Assembly: GCA_024235835.1 (NCBI GenBank)
Contig: JACKLQ010000001.1
Coordinates: 1,587,533 to 1,651,532 of the forward strand
Origin: Thiobacillus sp.
Lineage (GTDB): Bacteria; Pseudomonadota; Gammaproteobacteria; Burkholderiales; Thiobacillaceae
Length of the DNA: 64,000 bases
Direction: 5' to 3'
The position numbers and the translations under genes were made by a program. Shown here piece by piece: positions 7,975-16,723 of this stretch. Positions within the stretch are counted from its first letter, which is position 1, and the number at the start of each line of letters is the position of its first letter. Under the pieces are notes generated by a model, which made no database searches, was not told where the DNA came from, and saw nothing but the letters and a program-made list of their open reading frames with translations.

Positions 7975-8363
7975 GCGAGCAAGCGTTTGATAACACAGGC
8001 CCGACGACCGAACGGGTGATAGAGACCCTCGACCAGGGCACCAGGCACCTGGATGCCCGGACCCGGTCGCGCCTATACGACAGCCGTCGCCGGGCCCTGG
8101 CATCCCTTCATCCCCAGCATGCCGGCCAAGGCCTGCTGGTACTGCGCCAGCACCCCGCCCTGGCGGTATTGGGGCTGGCCACCATCCTGCTCATGGTTGC
8201 CTGGTTGGCCTTGCGCCAACCCGTCCCCTCCAAGCCCGTCACCCCGGATACCAGCGCCCTGGACATCCAGTTGCTGACCGGGGAACTGCCGCCCCAGGTC
8301 TTCGCGGACTGGAGCCTGGTCACCCGCGAGAATGTGGAAGCCGTATGTCTCACCGATTCCTGA
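7971..8363 (+). CDS. DUF3619 membrane protein, probable anti-sigma partner
   Basis: A 130-residue protein with a charged N-terminal half (about 1-58), one membrane segment (about 61-80, rich in Ala/Leu/Val) and a short outer tail ending near FADWSLV. This topology, and an ATGA overlap with the preceding sigma gene, resembles membrane anti-sigma factors, so I infer it holds that sigma factor. That role is inference, not shown by any motif. The last 19 bases overlap the start of the DUF3106 gene. Confidence 0.75.
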   Translation: MSEQAFDNTGPTTERVIETLDQGTRHLDARTRSRLYDSRRRALASLHPQHAGQGLLVLRQHPALAVLGLATILLMVAWLALRQPVPSKPVTPDTSALDIQLLTGELPPQVFADWSLVTRENVEAVCLTDS

Positions 8364-8746
8364 ACACGCTGCTAGGGGCTTGCATGGCCCTGGCCATCAA
8401 CCTTGCCCTGGCGGGCCAGCACCCATGGAGCGGCCTTAGCACCGCCGAGCGCTCTGCCCTGGCGCCCCTGGCCAGCGATTGGAACCTGTTCCCTGGAGTG
8501 CAACAGGAAAGGCTGCTGGCCGTGGCACGGCATTACCCCACCCTGTCTCCCCAGCAACAGCTGCTGCTGCAGAAACGCCTTCGGGCCTGGTCCCGCCTCA
8601 CCCCGGAGCAACGCCAGGCGGCTCGCCAGAACCTGAGCCGCATCCAGACCCTGCCGGCGGAGGATCAAGCCAAGATCAAGCAGCGCTGGCTGGATGCCCT
8701 GTGCAAGGAGTTCTCGCCCCCGGGCGGGGATGCGCCGGCCAAGTGA
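8345..8746 (+). CDS. DUF3106 secreted protein
   Basis: A 133-residue protein with a signal peptide (about 1-23, ending ALAG) and a helical mature part with the DUF3106 pattern: W..L...ER..L.PL...W, then PTLSPQQQ and W..LTPEQRQAAR. It is predicted periplasmic. It overlaps DUF3619 by 19 bases and shares a GTGA overlap with the RDD gene, so the four-gene cluster is one translational unit. The repeating L-P-x-Q-R motifs resemble periplasmic stress-sensing proteins of the CpxP/Spy type, but that is only a suggestion. Confidence 0.75.
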   Translation: MSHRFLNTLLGACMALAINLALAGQHPWSGLSTAERSALAPLASDWNLFPGVQQERLLAVARHYPTLSPQQQLLLQKRLRAWSRLTPEQRQAARQNLSRIQTLPAEDQAKIKQRWLDALCKEFSPPGGDAPAK

Positions 8747-9156
8747 CGGAGGTTGAAGCGCCCTCCGTGGGCAGGCGGCTGCTGTGCGGCCTCTATGACG
8801 GGCTCCTGTTGGTGGCCTTGCTGCTGGTGGCCACCTTCCCCTTCGTGGTCCTCACCCAGAAACTGGAGCCTGACTTGGCGCGGCATCTGCTGCAAGCCTA
8901 TCTCTTCCTGGTAGCGGGGTGCTATTTCACCCTGTTCTGGCGCAAGGGCCAGACCCTGGCCATGAAGACCTGGCGACTGCGCATGGAAACGACGACAGGT
9001 GAACAGCCGGGCTGGGGCCGCCTCTGGCTGCGATATGGGCTGGCCTGGGCCAACCTGGCTGTCTTGGGACTTGGGTGGTGGGCGACATGGTTTCGCTCAG
9101 ACCACCAGTTTCTCCAGGACCGCCTGGCGGGCACCCGGCTGGTCAGCGCCCGCTGA
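8743..9156 (+). CDS. RDD-family membrane protein
   Basis: A 137-residue integral membrane protein with three to four hydrophobic segments (about 16-38, 48-64, 95-115). It has the family's Arg and Asp residues in RRLLCGLYDG near residue 10, the motif KGQTLAMKTWRLR near 70, and a closing QDRLAGTRLV. RDD proteins are of mostly unknown function; some are implicated in ion transport. The start is GTG at 8743, overlapping the DUF3106 stop as GTGA. It converges on lptG with an 8-base gap. Confidence 0.85.
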   Translation: MTEVEAPSVGRRLLCGLYDGLLLVALLLVATFPFVVLTQKLEPDLARHLLQAYLFLVAGCYFTLFWRKGQTLAMKTWRLRMETTTGEQPGWGRLWLRYGLAWANLAVLGLGWWATWFRSDHQFLQDRLAGTRLVSAR

Positions 9157-9164
9157 CCCTTCCT

Positions 9165-10235
9165 TCAGCGGTTTTCCTGCCACCACACAGCCGTGTAGGC
9201 GGCGGCGCCGATCAGGATCACCGGCACCATGGCCGCAATCGGTGCGGACCAGTCCAGCAACTGGGCCACCTGGGCCACCAGGCGGTTCACCAGGTGGAAG
9301 CCCAGGCCCAGCAGCACACCGAGCAGCAAACGCCCCCCTACCCCGCCGCTGCGCGGGGGGCGGTAGGCGAAGGCCAGGGCAAGCAGCAGCATGATGGGGC
9401 CCGCCGCGGGGTAGATCATCTTGTTCCACAGGGCGATCTCGTAGCGCCCGTATTCCTGGCGGTTTTCCTTCAGGTGGGCCACGTAGGCCCTCAGGGTGGC
9501 GATGGACATGCGCTCCGGCGACACCATGAGCACGGACAACAGGTCCGGCGTGACCGCAGATTCCCAGGCCATGTCCGTCACTCGGCGCGTGGTGGTGCGG
9601 TCTTCGCCGATGGCCGTTTCAGTCACCTGGCGCAAGGACCAGCGCCCGCCTTCCCACACGGCGCCCTCCGCCTGGCGCAGGGCGCGCAGGTGAAAGTCCT
9701 GGTCGAACACGTACAGGCGTATCCCATGCAAAGTCGCGTCGGGGGACATCTCCCGCACGTTGATGAAGGTGTTGCCGTCCTTGGCCCACAGTCCGGTGCG
9801 GAACTCCCGGGCCACCACGCCGGTGGTGGCCCGGGCCTTGAGCTGCTTGGCGGCCTGCTCCGCATGGGGCATGACGTACTCCCCCAGCACCAGGGTCAAG
9901 GCGCCGATGGCCACCCCCAACATCACCATCCAGGCAAGCAGGCGGTACATGGACAGGCCTGCGGTGCGCATGACGCTGAATTCGGAACCCAGGGCCAGGC
10001 GGTTCCAGGCGAACAGGCTGCCGATGAGCAGGGCCACTGGTACCAGTTCATAAAGGCGCACGGGGGTGTTCAGGGTCACATAGGCCAGGGCCAGAAGCGG
10101 CGTGTAGGAGGTCGTATGGGCGTCCCCCAGTTCGCCGATGAAGTCGAAGAAGGAGAACAGGCCCAGGAGGGCAAGCAGGGCCAGGAAGGTAGCGCCCAGG
10201 ATTTCCCTGGAAACGTAGCGGAACAGGGTGCTCAT
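9165..10235 (-). CDS. lptG: LPS export ABC transporter permease LptG
   Basis: Inner-membrane half of the LptB2FG transporter that extracts LPS and passes it to LptC/LptA. The 356-residue product has the YjgP/YjgQ layout: about three membrane segments (residues 12-34, 60-82, 100-120), a periplasmic beta-jellyroll (about 130-265), then three more segments. It starts MSTLFRYVSREI, typical for LptG. Its ATG overlaps the lptF stop by four bases. The ATPase (lptB), lptC and lptA are about 20 kb away in this window. Confidence 0.95.
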   Translation of the reverse strand: MSTLFRYVSREILGATFLALLALLGLFSFFDFIGELGDAHTTSYTPLLALAYVTLNTPVRLYELVPVALLIGSLFAWNRLALGSEFSVMRTAGLSMYRLLAWMVMLGVAIGALTLVLGEYVMPHAEQAAKQLKARATTGVVAREFRTGLWAKDGNTFINVREMSPDATLHGIRLYVFDQDFHLRALRQAEGAVWEGGRWSLRQVTETAIGEDRTTTRRVTDMAWESAVTPDLLSVLMVSPERMSIATLRAYVAHLKENRQEYGRYEIALWNKMIYPAAGPIMLLLALAFAYRPPRSGGVGGRLLLGVLLGLGFHLVNRLVAQVAQLLDWSAPIAAMVPVILIGAAAYTAVWWQENR

Positions 10236-11302
10236 CGCGCCCAGGGCCCCCGGAAGCGCTGCCAGTAGAAGGCCGCCAGCACCAGCAACATGCCTCCGTG
10301 AACCAGGAACAGGGCTTCGCCCGGGTTCAGGCGCGACCGGGTGACCCAGCCCTCGGAGAGGCCGACGAAGTTGTTGTAGGCCAGGTAGATAAGGATGGCA
10401 AACACCACGTTCATTGATCGCCCCGCCCGGGGATTGACGTAGCTGAGGGGCACCGCGAGCAGCACCAGCATCAAGGCGCTCAGGGGGTAGCCCACGCGCC
10501 AGACCAGCTCACCCATGTTTCTGGGATTGGGTTGGGCCCATAGCTGGCCCATGGTGAGCATGCGTGGGCTCTCGGCGGCCTCGGCCAGGGCCTGGGGCTG
10601 GAGTCGCACCGCGTAGGAGTCGAATCCGCCCATGCGGAAGTCTGCCTCCCCCGGGTTCCCCTCATAGCGGCGCCCCTGCTCCAGCACCAGGAAGCGTTCT
10701 CCCGTGATCTGGGTTTCAATATGTCCCTGGCTTGCCACCATGATCCCGGTCCGACCGTGCATCTGGGACTGGACGAAGACGTTCCCCACCCGTTCACCGT
10801 CGGCGGACAAGGATTCCACGAAATGGACCCGCTTGCCCTGGCCGAACTCCGTGAACATGCCCGGAGCCATTGAAGAGACCTCGTCCCGGGATTCCAGGAT
10901 GCGCTGGTAGGCGGACTGCTGCTTCGCCGCCCAGGGCAGGCCGACGAAGCTCACCAGGGCGATCAGTGCCACCATGGGCACCGAGAACAGCAGCACCGGC
11001 CGCGCCCAATCCCAGGGCCCAACGCCGCCCCCCATCCAGATGACCGCCTCGCTGTCCCGCCAGATGCGGGACAGGCACATGAACACGCCGATGAACAGTC
11101 CCAGGGAAAGGAGCACGGGCAGGAAGCGCAGCACACCGAAGGCCAGCATGGGCAGCACCGCGCCCACCTCCAGGTCACCCATGGCGGCCTTGCCCAGCAC
11201 CCGCACCAGGATCACCACCAGGAAAATGGAGGTCAGGGCCGCGAAGGCAGACGCCGACATGGCTGCCATTTCACGGGTCAGGGCATGGTCGAAACGGGTC
11301 AT
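10232..11302 (-). CDS. lptF: LPS export ABC transporter permease LptF
   Basis: Partner permease of LptG in the LPS extractor. The 356-residue product has N-terminal membrane segments (about 17-40, 55-80, 100-122), a periplasmic jellyroll domain (about 130-260, including GKRVHFVESLSADGERVGNVFVQ split by the turn) and C-terminal segments with PLSYVNPRAGRS. It is transcribed away from pepA, the classic proteobacterial arrangement. The short divergent gap contains a clear promoter for pepA but none I could see for lptF. Confidence 0.95.
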   Translation of the reverse strand: MTRFDHALTREMAAMSASAFAALTSIFLVVILVRVLGKAAMGDLEVGAVLPMLAFGVLRFLPVLLSLGLFIGVFMCLSRIWRDSEAVIWMGGGVGPWDWARPVLLFSVPMVALIALVSFVGLPWAAKQQSAYQRILESRDEVSSMAPGMFTEFGQGKRVHFVESLSADGERVGNVFVQSQMHGRTGIMVASQGHIETQITGERFLVLEQGRRYEGNPGEADFRMGGFDSYAVRLQPQALAEAAESPRMLTMGQLWAQPNPRNMGELVWRVGYPLSALMLVLLAVPLSYVNPRAGRSMNVVFAILIYLAYNNFVGLSEGWVTRSRLNPGEALFLVHGGMLLVLAAFYWQRFRGPWAR

Positions 11303-11316
11303 GGCATTCGGGCGCT

Positions 11317-11345
11317 TTGACTAGCCCGGACGGGCCACCAATAAT
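11317..11345 (+). promoter_or_regulatory. Sigma-70 promoter for pepA
   Basis: TTGACT (11317-11322), a 17-base spacer, then AATAAT (11340-11345): 5/6 matches to both consensus hexamers. Transcription would begin near 11352, so the ATG at 11354 would be almost leaderless. The ATG at 11393, with GGAGA upstream, is the better start. Confidence 0.7.
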
Positions 11346-11392
11346 CCCCGCATATGCCAACCGGCACATCCATGGGACAACTGGAGACAGAG

Positions 11393-12886
11393 ATGGAATT
11401 CAGCATCAAAAGCGGCAGCCCGGAAAAACAACGCACCGCCTGTGTGGCGGTGGGCGTGTTCGAACAGAAAAAAATCAGCCCGGCGGGCCAGATCCTGGAC
11501 CAGGCCGCCAAGGGCTATCTGGCCGACATTCTCCGGCGCGGCGACATGGACGGCAAGACGGGCACCACCCTGGTGCTGCACAAGGTGCCAGGCCTCTCGG
11601 CGGAGCGGGTGCTGCTGGTGGGCCTGGGCAAGGAGAAGGAATTCCAGGAGAAGGCCTACCGGGACGCCGTTCGCGCCTCCGTCAAGGCCCTGACCGACCT
11701 GGGCGTGACCGAGGCCTGTTTGTATGTGGGCGAGGTGCCGGTGAAGAACAGGGACCTGGCCTGGAACATGGAGCAGGCCGTCCTCGTGGCGGAAGAGGCC
11801 ACCTACCGGTTCGAGCAGATGAAGAGCAAGCCCAGCAGCGACAAGAAGGCTTTGCGGAAGCTTACCCTGGCCATGACAACAGGGGAGGGGATGACCGGTG
11901 CCATTGCCGCGGTCCAGCGCGGCCAGGCTACCGCCCGGGGCATGCAGCTTGCCAAGGACCTTGGCAACCTGCCGGGCAACGTCTGCACCCCCACCTATCT
12001 GGCGAACCAGGCCAAGGCACTGGGCAAGGAGTCGGGCCTCAAGGTCCAGGTGCTGGACCAGGGCCAGATCGAGAAGCTGGGCATGGGCTCCTTCCTCTCC
12101 GTGGCCAAGGGCAGTGACGAGCCGCCCCGTTTCATCGTCCTGGAGCACAAGGGCGGCAAGAAGGGCGAGAAACCCGTGGTGCTGGTGGGCAAGGGCATCA
12201 CCTTCGACTCCGGCGGCATCTCCCTGAAGCCGGCGGCGGAAATGGACGAGATGAAATACGACATGTGCGGCGCCGCCTCGGTGCTGGGCACACTGCGGGC
12301 CGTGGCGGAACTCAAGCTGCCCCTGAACGTGGTGGGCCTCATCCCCACCTGCGAGAACCTGCCCAACGGCCGCGCCAACAAGCCCGGCGACGTGGTCACC
12401 TCCATGTCCGGCCAGACCATCGAGGTGCTGAATACCGACGCGGAGGGCCGACTGATCCTGTGCGACGCCCTGACCTACGCGGAGCGCTACGAGCCCGCTG
12501 CCGTGGTGGACATCGCCACCCTCACCGGCGCTTGCGTCATCGCCCTGGGGCACGTGGCCACGGGTCTGCTGGCCAACCGGGACGACCTGGCGGCCGACTT
12601 GCTCCAGGCCGGCGACGCCGCCCATGACCGCTGCTGGCAGCTGCCCCTGTGGGAGGACTACCAGGAACAGCTGAAGAGCAACTTCGCCGACATGGCCAAC
12701 ATCGGCGGCCGCCCCGGCGGCACCATCACCGCCGCCTGCTTCCTGTCCCGCTTCACTGAGAAATACCACTGGGCCCACCTGGACATCGCCGGCACGGCCT
12801 GGAAGAGCGGCAAGGAAAAGGGCGCCACGGGCCGGCCCGTGCCCCTGCTGGTGCACTTCCTGGCCAAGCGGGCAGGCCAGGCCTAG
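11393..12886 (+). CDS. pepA: Leucyl aminopeptidase (M17), PepA
   Basis: Cytosolic hexameric di-zinc aminopeptidase; in Enterobacteria it also binds DNA. The 497-residue product has an N-terminal alpha/beta domain (about 1-165) and a catalytic domain. The metal-site motifs are GKGITFDSGGISLKP (metal Lys and Asp), MKYDMCGAA and the M17 signature NTDAEGRL near residue 347. GGAGA at 11381-11385 supports the ATG at 11393; an in-frame ATG at 11354 would add 13 unconserved residues. Divergent from lptFG, convergent with nadB. Confidence 0.96.
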   Translation: MEFSIKSGSPEKQRTACVAVGVFEQKKISPAGQILDQAAKGYLADILRRGDMDGKTGTTLVLHKVPGLSAERVLLVGLGKEKEFQEKAYRDAVRASVKALTDLGVTEACLYVGEVPVKNRDLAWNMEQAVLVAEEATYRFEQMKSKPSSDKKALRKLTLAMTTGEGMTGAIAAVQRGQATARGMQLAKDLGNLPGNVCTPTYLANQAKALGKESGLKVQVLDQGQIEKLGMGSFLSVAKGSDEPPRFIVLEHKGGKKGEKPVVLVGKGITFDSGGISLKPAAEMDEMKYDMCGAASVLGTLRAVAELKLPLNVVGLIPTCENLPNGRANKPGDVVTSMSGQTIEVLNTDAEGRLILCDALTYAERYEPAAVVDIATLTGACVIALGHVATGLLANRDDLAADLLQAGDAAHDRCWQLPLWEDYQEQLKSNFADMANIGGRPGGTITAACFLSRFTEKYHWAHLDIAGTAWKSGKEKGATGRPVPLLVHFLAKRAGQA

Positions 12887-12915
12887 GCATTACACGCGGC
12901 CCGGAGCGGTCGGCA

Positions 12916-14496
12916 TCAGCTGGTCGAGGCCGGGTCCAGCAGGGTGTCCCGGGCCTCGGGCAGGAGGTCCGGGTAGTCCCGGGAGGCGTGCAGGCCCCGG
13001 CTTTCGTGGCGCAGCTTGGCGCACCTCACCACGAGTTCGGCGGTGAGCACCAGGTTGCGCAGTTCGATAAGGTCGTTGCTGATGCGGAAATTGCTGTAGT
13101 ACTCGTTGATCTCGTCGGTCAGCAGCTTCAGGCGGTGGCTGGCCCTTTCCAGGCGCTTGCTGGTGCGCACGATGCCCACGTAGTCCCACATGAAGCGGCG
13201 CAGTTCGTGCCAGTTGTGGGCGATGACGATCTCCTCGTCCGCGTCCGTTACCCGGCTCTCGTCCCAGGGCGGAAGTTCCCGGGGCACCGGCACGTCCGAA
13301 GCGGCGATGTCCGCCGCGGCGGCCCGGCCATAGACCAGGCATTCCAGCAGGGAATTGGAGGCCAGGCGGTTGGCGCCGTGGAGCCCCGTACAGGTGGTCT
13401 CGCCGATGGCGTAGAGAAATTTCGTGTCGGTGCGCCCGGCCTGGTCCACCACCACGCCACCACAGGTGTAGTGGGCCGCCGGCGCCACGGGAATCCATTC
13501 CCGGGTGATGTCCAGGCCCAGTTCCAGGCAGCGGGCGTGGATGGTGGGGAAATGGCTGACGATGAACTTGGCGGGTTTGTGGGTGATGTCCAGGAACACG
13601 CAATCCAGGCCACGCTTCTTCATCTCGAAGTCGATGGCCCGGGCCACCACGTCCCGGGGCGCCAGTTCCGCACGCTCGTCGTGCTCGGGCATGAACCGGG
13701 TGCCGTCCGGCAGGCGCAGCACCGCCCCTTCTCCCCGCATGGCCTCGGTGATGAGGAAGGACTTGGCGTGGGGGTGATACAGGCAGGTGGGGTGGAACTG
13801 GACGAATTCCAGGTTGGCCACCTGGCAGCCGGCCCGCCAGGCCATGGCGATGCCGTCCCCCGTGGCCGTGTCCGGGTTGGTGGTATAGAGAAAGGCCTTG
13901 CCCGCGCCGCCGGTGGCCAGCACGGTAAACCCGGCCCCCAGGGTCACCACGTGGCCTGCCTGGGTGTCAAGCACATAGGCGCCATGGACATGGCGCCCCA
14001 GTCCCCGCAGACCCAGGTGCCGGTCCGTGATCACGTCCACGGCGATGTGGTGTTCCAGGAGGGTGATGTTTGCCCTCTGCTCCAACAGGGCCAGCAACCG
14101 CTCCTGCACCACCCTACCGGTGGCGTCGGCCACGTGCAGCACCCGGCGGTAGGTATGCCCCCCCTCCCGGGTCAGATGGAACGCCCCGTTCTGGCGATCG
14201 AAGGGCACGCCCTGGTCGATGAGCCAGCGGATGGCCTCGGGCCCGGACGCCACCACATGGCGCACCACGGCCTCGTCGCAAAGCCCGGCACCGGCCACCA
14301 GGGTGTCCCGCACGTGGTCATCGAAGGAATCCTCCACCCCCATGACGGTGGCGATGCCCCCCTGGGCCCAACTGCTGGCGCTGTCCCGGGGCTGCTTCTT
14401 GGTGACCATGGCGATGCGCATGGTTTGTGGCAGGGACAAGGCCAGGGTAGCGGCCGCCAGGCCGGAACCAATGATAAGGACGTCGAAGCGCTGCAT
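12916..14496 (-). CDS. nadB: L-aspartate oxidase
   Basis: FAD enzyme that oxidises L-aspartate to iminoaspartate, the first step of de novo NAD synthesis. The 526-residue product starts with the dinucleotide fold FDVLIIGSGLAAATLAL and has the signature SSWAQGGIA. It also has EFVQFHPTCLY, the REG(G)HTYRR substrate loop and the C-terminal helical domain with EINEYYSNFRIS. I chose the ATG at 14496 (MQRFDV); the frame is open 49 residues further upstream without conserved sequence. The pairing with divergent rpoE is conserved in proteobacteria. nadA and nadC are not in the window. Confidence 0.96.
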   Translation of the reverse strand: MQRFDVLIIGSGLAAATLALSLPQTMRIAMVTKKQPRDSASSWAQGGIATVMGVEDSFDDHVRDTLVAGAGLCDEAVVRHVVASGPEAIRWLIDQGVPFDRQNGAFHLTREGGHTYRRVLHVADATGRVVQERLLALLEQRANITLLEHHIAVDVITDRHLGLRGLGRHVHGAYVLDTQAGHVVTLGAGFTVLATGGAGKAFLYTTNPDTATGDGIAMAWRAGCQVANLEFVQFHPTCLYHPHAKSFLITEAMRGEGAVLRLPDGTRFMPEHDERAELAPRDVVARAIDFEMKKRGLDCVFLDITHKPAKFIVSHFPTIHARCLELGLDITREWIPVAPAAHYTCGGVVVDQAGRTDTKFLYAIGETTCTGLHGANRLASNSLLECLVYGRAAAADIAASDVPVPRELPPWDESRVTDADEEIVIAHNWHELRRFMWDYVGIVRTSKRLERASHRLKLLTDEINEYYSNFRISNDLIELRNLVLTAELVVRCAKLRHESRGLHASRDYPDLLPEARDTLLDPASTS

Positions 14497-14568
14497 AAAT
14501 GTTTCGGAGGTGGAATGGGGGGCCGCCCCGGAAGGCAGCGTAAGCGGCGAACCCGTGTATCGGGCGGT

Positions 14569-14574
14569 TATACT
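14569..14574 (+). promoter_or_regulatory. Possible -10 box upstream of rpoE
   Basis: TATACT lies in the 168-base nadB-rpoE divergent gap, about 90 bases before the rpoE GTG. There is no convincing -35 at 16-18 bases upstream. A GAACCC at 14549 recalls the -35 GAACTT of sigma-E promoters, but the expected -10 does not follow. Confidence 0.25.
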
Positions 14575-14664
14575 CGTCCCTGCGTGGAATGCATAGCCGT
14601 CACCGCCGGGGTGCGGGTACGCCCGCGCCAAACAACATTGCACCGTGAAAGAGAGAACAGCCGC

Positions 14665-15264
14665 GTGAGCGATCGGGAAATCGACCTCCAGTTGGTCGAA
14701 CGGGTTCGGGAAGGGGACAAACGCGCCTACGGGCTGCTGGTGGAGAAATACCGCCGCAAGCTCATGCGTCTGCTGTCCCGCATGGTGCGGGACCCGGACG
14801 AAATCGAGGATATCGCCCAGGAGACCTTCATCAAGGCCTACCGGGCCCTGCCCCAGTTCCGCGGCGACGCAGCCTTCTATACCTGGCTCTACCGCATCGC
14901 CGTGAACACGGCAAAGAACTACCTGGCGGCCAAAAGCCGGGGCATGCAGACACTATCGGACCAGGCTCTCAACGACGAGGACGAGCCGGACGAACGTCTG
15001 GTGGCCCAGGACATCAGTACGCCGGAGTCGGAACTTCTTACGAAACAGGTGGCCTATGCGGTTAATGAAGCGGTGGAGGCCTTGCCGCAGGAACTCCGCC
15101 AGGCCATTACCCTCAGAGAGATTGAAGGTATGAGTTACGAAGAGATCGCCGAAGCCATGGACTGTCCGATCGGTACGGTGCGTTCGCGCATCTTCCGGGC
15201 TCGGGAAGCCATTGCCGCCAAGCTGCGTCCCATCCTGGGCACTTCCGAAGACCGAAGGTGGTAA
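14665..15264 (+). CDS. rpoE: Extracytoplasmic stress sigma factor RpoE/AlgU
   Basis: Group 4 sigma factor for the envelope-stress response. The 199-residue product has region 2 (about 10-95: DKRAYGLLVEKYRRKLMRL, DIAQETFIKAYRAL, FYTWLYRIAVNTAKNYL) and region 4 (about 135-190: LPQELRQAITLREIEGMSY then EEIAEAMDCPIGTVRSR). Start is GTG at 14665 (VSDREIDLQL), matching the usual family N-terminus. The much longer upstream open frame is antisense to nadB and is not coding. It is followed by rseA-rseB-rseC-mucD, so it should be held by RseA and released by regulated proteolysis. Confidence 0.96.
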   Translation: MSDREIDLQLVERVREGDKRAYGLLVEKYRRKLMRLLSRMVRDPDEIEDIAQETFIKAYRALPQFRGDAAFYTWLYRIAVNTAKNYLAAKSRGMQTLSDQALNDEDEPDERLVAQDISTPESELLTKQVAYAVNEAVEALPQELRQAITLREIEGMSYEEIAEAMDCPIGTVRSRIFRAREAIAAKLRPILGTSEDRRW

Positions 15265-15266
15265 GC

Positions 15267-15776
15267 ATGATGATGAAAACCGCGACCCAAGCCATGCCCC
15301 TCGCGGAGCACGACGACACCCTTTCCGCTTTCCTGGATGGCGAACTGTCCGACGATGAGGCCCGCCAGGTTCTGAGAAACCTGGACGCCGATGCGGCTGC
15401 CCGGGACAAGGCCTGGTCCTACATGTCGGTGGGCGATGCCCTGCGGGGCTTCCATGCCGCGCCGCCGTCGCCCCATCTCACCGCCCGGGTCATGGCGGCA
15501 CTGGAACAGGAGCCCACTATCCTGGCGCCCATGCGCAAGCCCAGGGACCGCCGCGCCTCCATGTGGCTGGCGGCGGCGGCTATCGGCGCCATCACCTGGG
15601 GCCTGTGGCAAAGCCTGCCCGACCGGGGCCCGGCGATCCCCCTGGCTGCCAATGACACACCCCCCCCCATGGACGTACAGCCCTACCTGGCTGCCCATCA
15701 GGACTTCGCCCAGGCCGTTATTTCCCCGGCGGAAATGAACTTCACCCAGGTTTCCCTGGTGGAGGCCCGCCCATGA
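15267..15776 (+). CDS. rseA: Anti-sigma-E factor RseA/MucA
   Basis: Single-pass inner-membrane anti-sigma factor. The 169-residue product has a cytoplasmic sigma-binding domain (about 10-85, LSAFLDGELSDDEARQVLRNL typical, split here for length), one membrane segment (about 98-116, MWLAAAAIGAITWGLW) and a periplasmic tail. Start ATG 15267 is two bases after the rpoE stop; three ATG codons in a row make the exact start uncertain. Its stop overlaps rseB as ATGA. Confidence 0.9.
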   Translation: MMMKTATQAMPLAEHDDTLSAFLDGELSDDEARQVLRNLDADAAARDKAWSYMSVGDALRGFHAAPPSPHLTARVMAALEQEPTILAPMRKPRDRRASMWLAAAAIGAITWGLWQSLPDRGPAIPLAANDTPPPMDVQPYLAAHQDFAQAVISPAEMNFTQVSLVEARP

Positions 15777-16723
15777 AGGGGGGGGCTTGGCTGACCCTGG
15801 CCGCAGTGGCCGCGTCACTGCACTCCACCTCCGCCCTTGCCACCGATGCCCTGCCCGCCAACGAAGCAGCCAACCTGCTGCAAAGGATTTCCGACGCCTC
15901 TCGCCGCATGGCCTATGAAGGCGTATTCGTTTTCCGGCACGGCGGCAGCGCACAGACCCTGATGGTCAGCAACCGCCCCAGCGGTACCAGCGTGGAAAGC
16001 CGGCTCATGACCATGGACGGCAGCCAGCGGGAAGTCCGCTGTTCCCAGCAATCCTCCGTGACCCTGGTGGTCAACGGTACCCAGTTGCGACTGGAGAAGC
16101 GCCTCAACAAGCGCCATTTTCCCGATTTGCTGCCCGTAAGCGCCGCCCCCCTGGCCAGCTGGTACGCGGTACGCCCAGGCACCCAGGACCGGGTGGCGGG
16201 CAAGGACTGCAACAACGTGGAAATCACTCCCAGGGACATCTACCGCTGGGGCTATGTCCTGTGCATCGATCGCAGCACCGGTTTCCCGCTACGGGCAGTG
16301 ATGACCAACGGCAATGGTCAGCCCCTCATGCAATACAGTTTCGCCGAGATCAAGCTGGGCTCCATGCCCAAGGCGGAAAACCGCTCCATGCCTCACATCC
16401 CGGAAGCTGCCAGGCCTGTGGACAACGACAGCATCGAGATCGGCGGCCTGCCACCGGGCTTCAGCCGTATCGCCGCCGTGCGGCGTCAGTTGCCCAACCA
16501 TAGCGGCGAGGTGGAGCACTGGGTTTTCAGTGACGGCCTGACCCACGTATCCCTTTTCCTGGAGCCCGCAAGGCTACCCGTGGAAGCCATCAAGGGTCAG
16601 AGCAAGCAGGGCATGATCAACATGATCAAGCGCCAGGTGGGCGGCCTCCAGGCCACCATCCTGGGCGAGGCACCCTGGGCCACGGTGGAAAGCATTGCCA
16701 TGGGCCTGGAGGAAAAGCGTTGA
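15773..16723 (+). CDS. rseB: Periplasmic sigma-E regulator RseB/MucB
   Basis: Binds the periplasmic part of RseA and senses lipoprotein/LPS stress. The 316-residue product has a signal peptide (about 1-24, ending ALAT) and the MucB/RseB N-terminal lipid-sensing domain (about 30-200, RMAYEGVFVFRHG). A C-terminal domain (about 220-315) follows, with LPPGFSRIAAVRR, HWVFSDGLTHVSLFLE and GEAPWATVESIAMGLE. The start overlaps the rseA stop by four bases. Full length. Confidence 0.94.
   Translation: MKGGAWLTLAAVAASLHSTSALATDALPANEAANLLQRISDASRRMAYEGVFVFRHGGSAQTLMVSNRPSGTSVESRLMTMDGSQREVRCSQQSSVTLVVNGTQLRLEKRLNKRHFPDLLPVSAAPLASWYAVRPGTQDRVAGKDCNNVEITPRDIYRWGYVLCIDRSTGFPLRAVMTNGNGQPLMQYSFAEIKLGSMPKAENRSMPHIPEAARPVDNDSIEIGGLPPGFSRIAAVRRQLPNHSGEVEHWVFSDGLTHVSLFLEPARLPVEAIKGQSKQGMINMIKRQVGGLQATILGEAPWATVESIAMGLEEKR

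Noticed and set aside
9330..9365. GC-rich inverted repeat (GCCCCCC...GGGGGGC) as another REP element
   Set aside because: It lies in the middle of lptG and encodes a conserved Pro/Gly/Arg-rich loop near the last membrane segments; best explained by codon use.
14549..14580. Autoregulatory sigma-E promoter for rpoE
   Set aside because: GAACCC resembles the -35, but no TCTGA-like -10 follows at 16-17 bases; too weak to call.
12988..14664. Long plus-strand open frame running into rpoE (758 codons in total)
   Set aside because: It is antisense to nadB, has no recognisable domain before the sigma factor, and arises from high GC third positions. Only the part from the GTG at 14665 is the sigma factor.
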